64,000 bases of DNA from Salvia splendens (taxonomy: Eukaryota > Streptophyta > Magnoliopsida > Lamiales > Lamiaceae), in NCBI RefSeq assembly GCF_004379255.2, contig NC_056048.1, forward strand, positions 27,648,736 to 27,712,735. Direction: 5' to 3'. The first letter of the stretch is position 1; every line of letters starts with the position of its first letter. Below are positions 57,978-64,000 of this stretch, one piece after another. Below the pieces are notes generated by a model that worked only from the letters and a program-made list of their open reading frames with translations, ran no database searches and was not told the DNA's origin. The translations under genes and the position numbers were made by a program.

Positions 57978-60864
57978 ATGAGGTCGAGCCTCTTCAGCCG
58001 CCGGACGATTAGGCAGGGAGCGATCTCCGCCGTCGGATCGGCGAAGATGAAGCTATTGTTCGGCTGCTGCATGCTGCTCACACTGATCATGCTCGCTAGC
58101 CGTACAGCAGCGCCGTATGGCGGATGGAATCGATACGATGTTTCTCCGCGCGGATCCTCTCTGCCTCGGTGAGATTTCTAGCGAATCCGCTGCAATTTTG
58201 TTGTGATTTTCGGTTTAAGCTCGGTCTAAGTTGGCGTTAGTGTTTATTGATCACTGGATTTGGCTATTTAATGTCCTTATTTATGTCATTGTCTTTCTAA
58301 ATTATTGATCTAGATTGATTGTTCCTTATAATTATGTTAGTATTTCCTTATTTTCGTTTTTGTTTTGAAATGATTGATCCAGATTTTTGCTCGTATATAT
58401 GCAAACTTGTCCTTATTTCTCCTTTCCGGAATTGGAGCTAGTTACCTTTGTCTATGAGAGCGTTTTAGGTTTCATAATGTTTTTTATGTTACTATTTACT
58501 TGATTCGAATAAAATCAACGGGTGTTACCTCCTCTTACGAGTATAACTGGTTTGGAATCGGGTCAGTTTAACTATCTTTAATTAAGATGCCTATTGTTTA
58601 TGTAATGTGAGAATGAATGTTAGAAACTTCCTGGTTTGCAATATTTGCAATTTTGTTCCATTTCTGATACTTGATTGTTACAGATAATGTTTAAGTGATT
58701 TTACCGTGTTTGCAAGCGTAAAGAAGTCAATTTTTCACGGGTTTACAGACTGCAGATACTTTTTGGCAATGCTCTGCGAATTTAATGGAAACATCAGTGT
58801 CCAATGTCCATGCTTGTTTACTGTCTTTGGAGGGTGGGAGTTTGTTATTGCCAGTTCATGAATGAGCATTTTTTTTTTCTATTTCCAAGATTTATATATT
58901 CCTTGTAGTAAAGTTGATTCACTTTAACTCTCACCTCATATATTCTGGCACTTTGTTCTTGTTAACTTTTGTGTTTCTCCTTTTGGTTAACTGGTCAAAT
59001 TTTTGAAATCCATAATCTTGTGACATCTAAAATTTGGTATTGTTTTTGGTAATTTTGCACTAATGTGTTATCAAGCAAGAAGTGTGTTGGAATATGGATA
59101 GAGCTTGTATGCATGAGCAAACATATGTTATCTATACCACATGCATCTAAAAGGTTTTTTATTTTTTGAGTTAATGCTAACTTTATGTGTTTTGCAGGAA
59201 AGGGTACACCTTACTGATTAACACATGGAAAAGAAATGATCTTCTAAAGAAATCCATATCCCATTATGCATCCTGTCCTGGGCTTGATTCTATACATATT
59301 GTTTGGAGTGAACCCAACCCTCCTTTAAAGTCTCTTATCAAGTTTCTAAATCATGCTATAAAGGTTAATTCCAAAGATGGCCGGGATATTGAATTGAGAT
59401 TTGATATTAATAAGGAAGACAGCTTAAATAACAGATTTAAAGAAATCAAGGATTTGAAGTCTGATGTGGTCTTCTCAATTGATGATGACATTATATTCCC
59501 CTGCGCGACCGTGGAATTTGCTTTCAGTGTTTGGCAAAGTGCACCTGATGCAATGGTGGGATTTGTGCCTCGCATTCACTGGGTTGATAAATCGGTATGT
59601 ACTGGCATTCTGTTCACAAATCTCTTTATTAACGTAAGAGAAAAAGTGTAGTTGAGGACCTGCATAATAAGTCACATGACTACTATTTAGCATTTTTTTT
59701 AAATAAATTTGACTACTATTTAGCATTTGCGCTTGAAGAGTTTATCTTTCTAAATTTCTTCATTGCATCCGATATGATATGTTCAGCTATATTTGTTCAC
59801 ATTCATTGTCATAACATCATCTCTGTGACTCAAAATAATCTTACACAGCTTAATTGCTTCATCACAAAGTTGAGATCCTCAATTCTGATAACACTAGTAT
59901 ATAGTGTAACCTAGTTCGTTAAACTAAGTAGAAGTAAAAAAGTATGGGAAATTTATGGTTAGTTGACTAGTTTTCTAGTTTCTATGGTGGTCTAATTAGC
60001 TCCTTTTAGGTGACATCTTTAACTTTGAAATTGGGTGTGATATTTGTTGGCACTAGGTGAAGAGATATTAACGATCACTTATGTGTTATATTGCCTGTAT
60101 TTTTGTACTCCTTCAAAAAGCTTGCTTTACGTTCATTATCTTTTAATTGAATCCTCTTTTCGTTGTTTCAGTATAATGGCCAGGCCGCGTACATCTATAG
60201 CGGATGGTGGTCTGTCTGGTGGACAGGAACATATAGCATGATTCTCTCCAAGGCTGCCTTCTTTCATAAGAAATACCTCAGTATGTACACTAATGAGATG
60301 CCGTCATCCATTCGAGAATATGTGACCAAGAACAGGTTCTTCTCAATTCAATACTTGCAATATCTTATTCAGTACTGTTCTTCTCATTCAGTCTCCTTTT
60401 CCAATCATCAAATATTTCCCTGAATCAACTATGCATACACCAGGAATTGTGAAGATATAGCTATGTCTTTCCTTGTCGCAAATGCCACCGGTGCTCCTCC
60501 TATTTGGGTGAAAGGTACATTAATTTGTTCAGTCAATAAAAGAATACGTTACTTGAGTTTAGTCCTTGTTAATCTCCTTCATCTTAGGTAGGATCTGAGA
60601 ACTTTACTTTTTTGAATTGTCCTTTTAAAGTCATAAGTTTTAGAGGTTAAATAATGTAAGCGTTTTGCTGGGAAATGTCGATTCACTTGAATTGTGTGTG
60701 TAGGTAACATCTTCGAGATTGGTTCTAGTGGAATTAGTAGCTTGGGAGGGCACATTGAGAGAAGAAGCGAGTGCGTTAACCACTTTGTGGGTGAATACAG
60801 GGGCATGCCCTTGGTGCCCACTTCAGTCAAGGCCGTAGATAGCCATTACACTTGGTTCTGGTAG
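57978..60864 (+). CDS. GT64 glycosyltransferase, EPC1/GMT1-like
   Basis: Complete 327-residue Golgi glycosyltransferase of family GT64, matching plant EPC1, reported as a mannosyltransferase for glycosyl inositol phosphorylceramide sphingolipids. Exons 57978-58168, 59198-59594, 60172-60335, 60444-60514 and 60704-60864; all GT-AG, phase consistent. A type II membrane anchor is seen at about residues 24-43 (MKLLFGCCMLLTLIML). Motifs: KGYTLLINTWKRNDLLKKS, IVWSEPNPP, ELRFDINKEDSLNNRFK, the DxD metal site SIDDDIIFPC, SGWWSVWWTGTYSM, NRNCEDIAMSFLVANATGAPP and the C-terminus SHYTWFW. The first intron is long (about 1 kb), the rest short. Nothing suggests decay. Confidence 0.96.
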
Positions 60865-60869
60865 TTATG

Positions 60870-62319
60870 CTGCACACCATATTCCTCTCAGTTCATGCTA
60901 GTTCCCACAGTTGAGGTCTTGTATTTCAATGATAGAAACAGAATATGCTCATATTTTGACCCTAGCTTCTTCCTCACCCTTTTTGTTCTCTAAAATGTTG
61001 TATCATTAAGTTGGTTTCAAATCGACCTAGTAGGTACTTTGTAGTGGTGTAGAGTCTTGAATTTACATTCAAATCGGCATATTTTAGGGCTCGACGATGA
61101 AGCTTATCCCCCATCGTCTCACTGGCCGACCTTGGCCGTTGTTATTTAGAGGTCATATCTAGTATTCGGAAGTTCAATGTACAAAACTGTCGTTTCATTT
61201 CGCTTGTTTCGAGTTTTCATTCTTTCGTTACCGTACAAATACTCTATCCATAATCACTTTTTATTTATTCATAATTAATTTTTTCTTTAATATATCAGTT
61301 TATTAATCATTTATACCTACATGACTTACTATTTCTTCATCAAATCATTATTAATTCGACTTTTATGGTCAGTTTTTTATCATTCATAATACTTCACCAT
61401 TTTAGGCCTATTCTTAATATATTCAAGAACAGCTTATTGATATTTTGTGTCTATTATTTGGGAAAATCCAAACTATACTCATAAAATCACATTGAGTCAT
61501 TGACTAAGGAAAACATTATTTGTCAAATTTATTTATCACTACCATTGAATGAGTTACCATTTCAATTTTCAACAACATGTGTTTGATCAAACTTTTTCAA
61601 TTGTAGGCTGGCGATTGTGACCGGCATGATAATGATGATATAATAGTATATGAATTTTCAAGCCATTATCTTGAAAAGTCTGTGGTTAACCTTCTTATCT
61701 CTTTAGACTTTATCTATTTAAATACCGATGAAAATTCACTTATTTATTTAAACAGAATGCGACAGATATTTTATATTATGAACAGTGGGTCGAATGCTAT
61801 TAAAAGTAATTTTAAGGAGTAGAAGTGATTAGTATTATGAATAAAGAAATATACCACTTTAAATTTAATGTGATAAAGATTAATAAATATATTAAAAAAA
61901 TATGGATTATAGTATGATAGAAAACATAAATACATTAATACTCTAAAAGTAATAGGTATGTTGTGAGATAATGGATATAATTGAAAAATAATTAATTTTT
62001 ATGAACGTTAAATTTTACATAGTAGGATAATTCAAGTTTCTCAACTGTGGATAAATATGCTAATTATCCAATAAATGCATTTTAATATAAGACATTACCT
62101 TGAAAAGGAATATTTGTATAAGATATAGTACTACTAAATGTTTTTTTATTAAAAAACAAACACAATACTATAAAAACATTGAACCATAAGCAAAATCTAA
62201 CTATGAAATTAAAACAATAAGCATAGTACTTTACTAGAGAAGGGAAAAAGCACCCATTCATGAGGACAATAATCCATTGATCCCCTTGTTTTTCTAATCC
62301 ATCAAATTCTCACATCTAA
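60870..62319. other. Intergenic stretch downstream of GT64
   Basis: The first 250 bp probably hold the GT64 3' UTR. Beyond that the sequence is AT-rich, and I see no gene or element ends. Confidence 0.55.
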
Positions 62320-62540
62320 GAGCATCCACAACCGTGCTCTTGCCAGCGGCACGGTTGTGGGTCCGGGCAGTACTATTCATGCCTGATCTCTGGCAAGAGC
62401 ACAACACCCACAACTGTGCTCTTCCGCAAGGACGAGCACAATTAATATAAAATTCAATTAAACAATAACATTTCCATAATATTAAAATCCATTTAAAAAC
62501 CATAATAAATATTACAAATTACAAATAAAATTAAAAAAAT

Positions 62541-62648
62541 ACATAATTAAAATCCTAAAAATTAAAAATTACATAATTAAACTCCTTAAAATTAAAAATT
62601 ACATAATTAAAATCCTAAAAATTAAAAATTACATAATTAAACTCCTAA
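62541..62648. repeat. 30-bp tandem repeat at the Harbinger 3' end
   Basis: About 3.5 units starting acataattaa at 62541, 62571, 62601 and 62631; alternate units differ by a few bases (aatcctaaaa versus actccttaaa), so the higher-order unit is 60 bp. Confidence 0.92.
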
Positions 62649-62670
62649 TAAGACTACGCATCCGGCGGGA

Positions 62671-63644
62671 TCAACCCAATTGTTTTTGGAGACCTTTTAT
62701 CATGGTCTCGTGTGTTTCAAGTTGCGTGGGGGTCATAGATGACCTATCGGCCATATTGAGTTGGCTTAAGAGCATCCACAGCGAGTTGTTCGGGGGTGGA
62801 GGTGGCACATAGGGAGCGGGAGCGGCTTCGGGAGTCGAGCCGCGACGACGGTTGGCCGCCGCCTTCTTCCTTCCTTGGGGGCGGCGTTGGGAACCGCTCG
62901 GTCCGGCGTCGGGGCTACCCAACCGGCGAGTTGGCTAGCCACTTCTTCCGAGCCGGAGTCGGATAGGGCTACCGACCTTGATCGTTTGGAGGAGCCGTTA
63001 GAGGAGGATGTTATGCCTCCCTTATACTTCGGGTGCGTCCGCGTCTCCTGCCAAACGTTAAGATATTTGAACGACTTGCCGTTCATGGATTGATAGGTGC
63101 TCAGCGCGGCGGTGATGATGTCGACCTCGCTTCGGCCGCTCCTGGCATTCCGGGACTCCTGGATGAAATAGCCGTTGAATTTGCCAATTTCTTCGTTGGC
63201 TCGGCCGATGCAGTTGCGCACCATACTCTCGTTGCGCTCGATCGTTCCGGGCGGCCGGTTTGCATTGTACCGGCTAGAGACGCGCCACCAAAAGTGATCG
63301 CCGGATTGGTTCGTTCCAACCACCGCATCTTCGGAGATTTCCAAGTACGCCTTGAACAATCTTTCCATCTCCGCCGGTGAGTACGGTGTGCGGACACCGG
63401 CGCGAGATGGAGGAATCGGCATTTGGGAAGGGGCGCGAGGCCTAGGCTCCGGTGTCCACCCGTAGCGCCCTTCGGAGGCACCTTGGTCGTCGATTGGGTA
63501 TGGACGGTAGCCACCCGGAACGGCCGAATCTTGGGTTTGAGGAGGGGCCGAATATTCCATTTCCGGACTAGGAAACGGTTGTGAACCGAACCATTCGGGG
63601 TTCCAACCGTGGGAGCCCGAAGGGTTATCGTCTTGGCCGGACAT
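62671..63644 (-). pseudogene. Harbinger ORF1 (Myb/SANT-like), one frameshift
   Basis: Starts MSGQDDNPSGSHGWNPEWF at 63644. A Pro-rich N-terminus is followed by the SANT-like region YSPAEMERLFKAYLEISEDAVV, WWRVSSRYNANRPPGTIE, IGRANEEIGKFNGYFIQES, YLNVWQETRTHPKY, then SKRSRSVALSDSGSEEVASQ. After QLAGW the expected C-terminal part (PDAGPSGSQRRPQGRKKAAA, LWMLLSQLNMADRSS, ETMIKGLQKQLG) continues in another frame, so one small indel lies near 62920-62935. The sequence is otherwise clean. Relative of the ORF1 at 53142 but from a different family of element. Confidence 0.88.
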
Positions 63645-64000
63645 AGTGATGTTGTAGGGTATGAGAGAATGAAGATGAAAATGGATATGAGAGAATGGAG
63701 ATGAGAATGGATATTGGAGAATGATGATGAGAGTTGTGTAGTTTGATGTGAATTTTTGGGGTGAAATTGGGGGTATTTATAGAAGAAAGTGTGTATTTTT
63801 GGGGTAAAAAAAATTAAAAAGGTGTAAAAAACGGTTATAAACGGATATATTTTTTTAGGGAAGTGAATTTTTTTTTATCGATTTTTTTAATAAAAAACCG
63901 ATTTTTTTAAAAAATATATAAAAATGTTTAAATGCAACGGTCGAGCCGTTGACGAATGGGAGCGCGCCACGTGTGCGTCCGCTGGCACGGAAGTGCTCGA

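Larger units (their letters stand above)
62320..64000 (-). mobile_element. PIF/Harbinger element, runs off the right edge
   Basis: Left end gagcatccacaaccgtgctc after TAA (62317-62319), then a subterminal hairpin-like segment with cacggttgtggg and acaactgtgctc. It carries an ORF1 relic on the minus strand and a 30-bp tandem repeat. The other end lies outside the window, so a transposase could still follow. A TATA motif on the minus strand at 63776-63784 (ggtatttataga read plus) precedes the ORF1 start. Confidence 0.8.

Noticed and set aside
62762..62780. agagcatccacagcg as a second Harbinger end
   Set aside because: It lies within the ORF1 coding sequence (NNSLWMLLSQ) and has no partner or target duplication, so the likeness is by chance.

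Overview
The window is plant nuclear DNA. Genes have short AT-rich GT-AG introns, intergenic DNA is very AT-rich, and the mobile elements are typical of plants: Stowaway, hAT, PIF/Harbinger, Copia, a TRIM, a solo LTR and a SINE-like insertion. The gene set (PXN-type carrier, RFL-type PPR, BAHD acyltransferase, RPN8, PIP1 aquaporin, EPC1-type GT64) fits a eudicot. The style of the Stowaway elements suggests Lamiales, perhaps Salvia, but that is only an inference.

Layout. 1-9 kb (minus): two tandem peroxisomal NAD-carrier (PXN-like) copies. The first stays in frame but lost 23 codons; the second is broken by a frameshift and two lost splice sites. 9-17 kb: no genes, but an ataccg-rich repeat, a 522-bp TRIM with intact target duplication, a SINE-like insertion and a long AT palindrome. 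17.5-34 kb: two intronless BAHD acyltransferases (plus) flank a tandem array of four RFL-type PPR copies (minus). One PPR copy is intact with 17 repeats; the other three are at different stages of decay. 34-36 kb: an LTR-retrotransposon fragment and a hAT-like element with a 153-bp tandem duplication at its end. 36.1-39.2 kb (minus): a complete ten-exon proteasome lid subunit RPN8. 41.1-42.6 kb (minus): a complete four-exon PIP1 aquaporin. 44.0-49.0 kb: a young Copia element without recognisable gag or primer-binding site and with two stops in pol. 49.5-54.6 kb: two PIF/Harbinger elements, one carrying a nested element. 54.9-56.1 kb: a solo LTR with a perfect 5-bp target duplication. 56.75-57.2 kb: a hAT MITE with a perfect 8-bp target duplication. 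58.0-60.9 kb (plus): a complete five-exon GT64 glycosyltransferase. 62.3-64 kb: a third Harbinger element running off the edge.

The intact host genes do not form a shared pathway; RPN8, PIP1 and GT64 are housekeeping or structural. The accessory interest is the RFL-PPR array between the duplicated BAHD genes. RFL genes are the family behind cytoplasmic male sterility restoration, and here one active copy has a three-repeat internal expansion beside decaying sisters. I found no clearly undescribed system; the best leads are this array, the Copia element with unrecognised sequence in place of gag, and several nested elements with clear target duplications.
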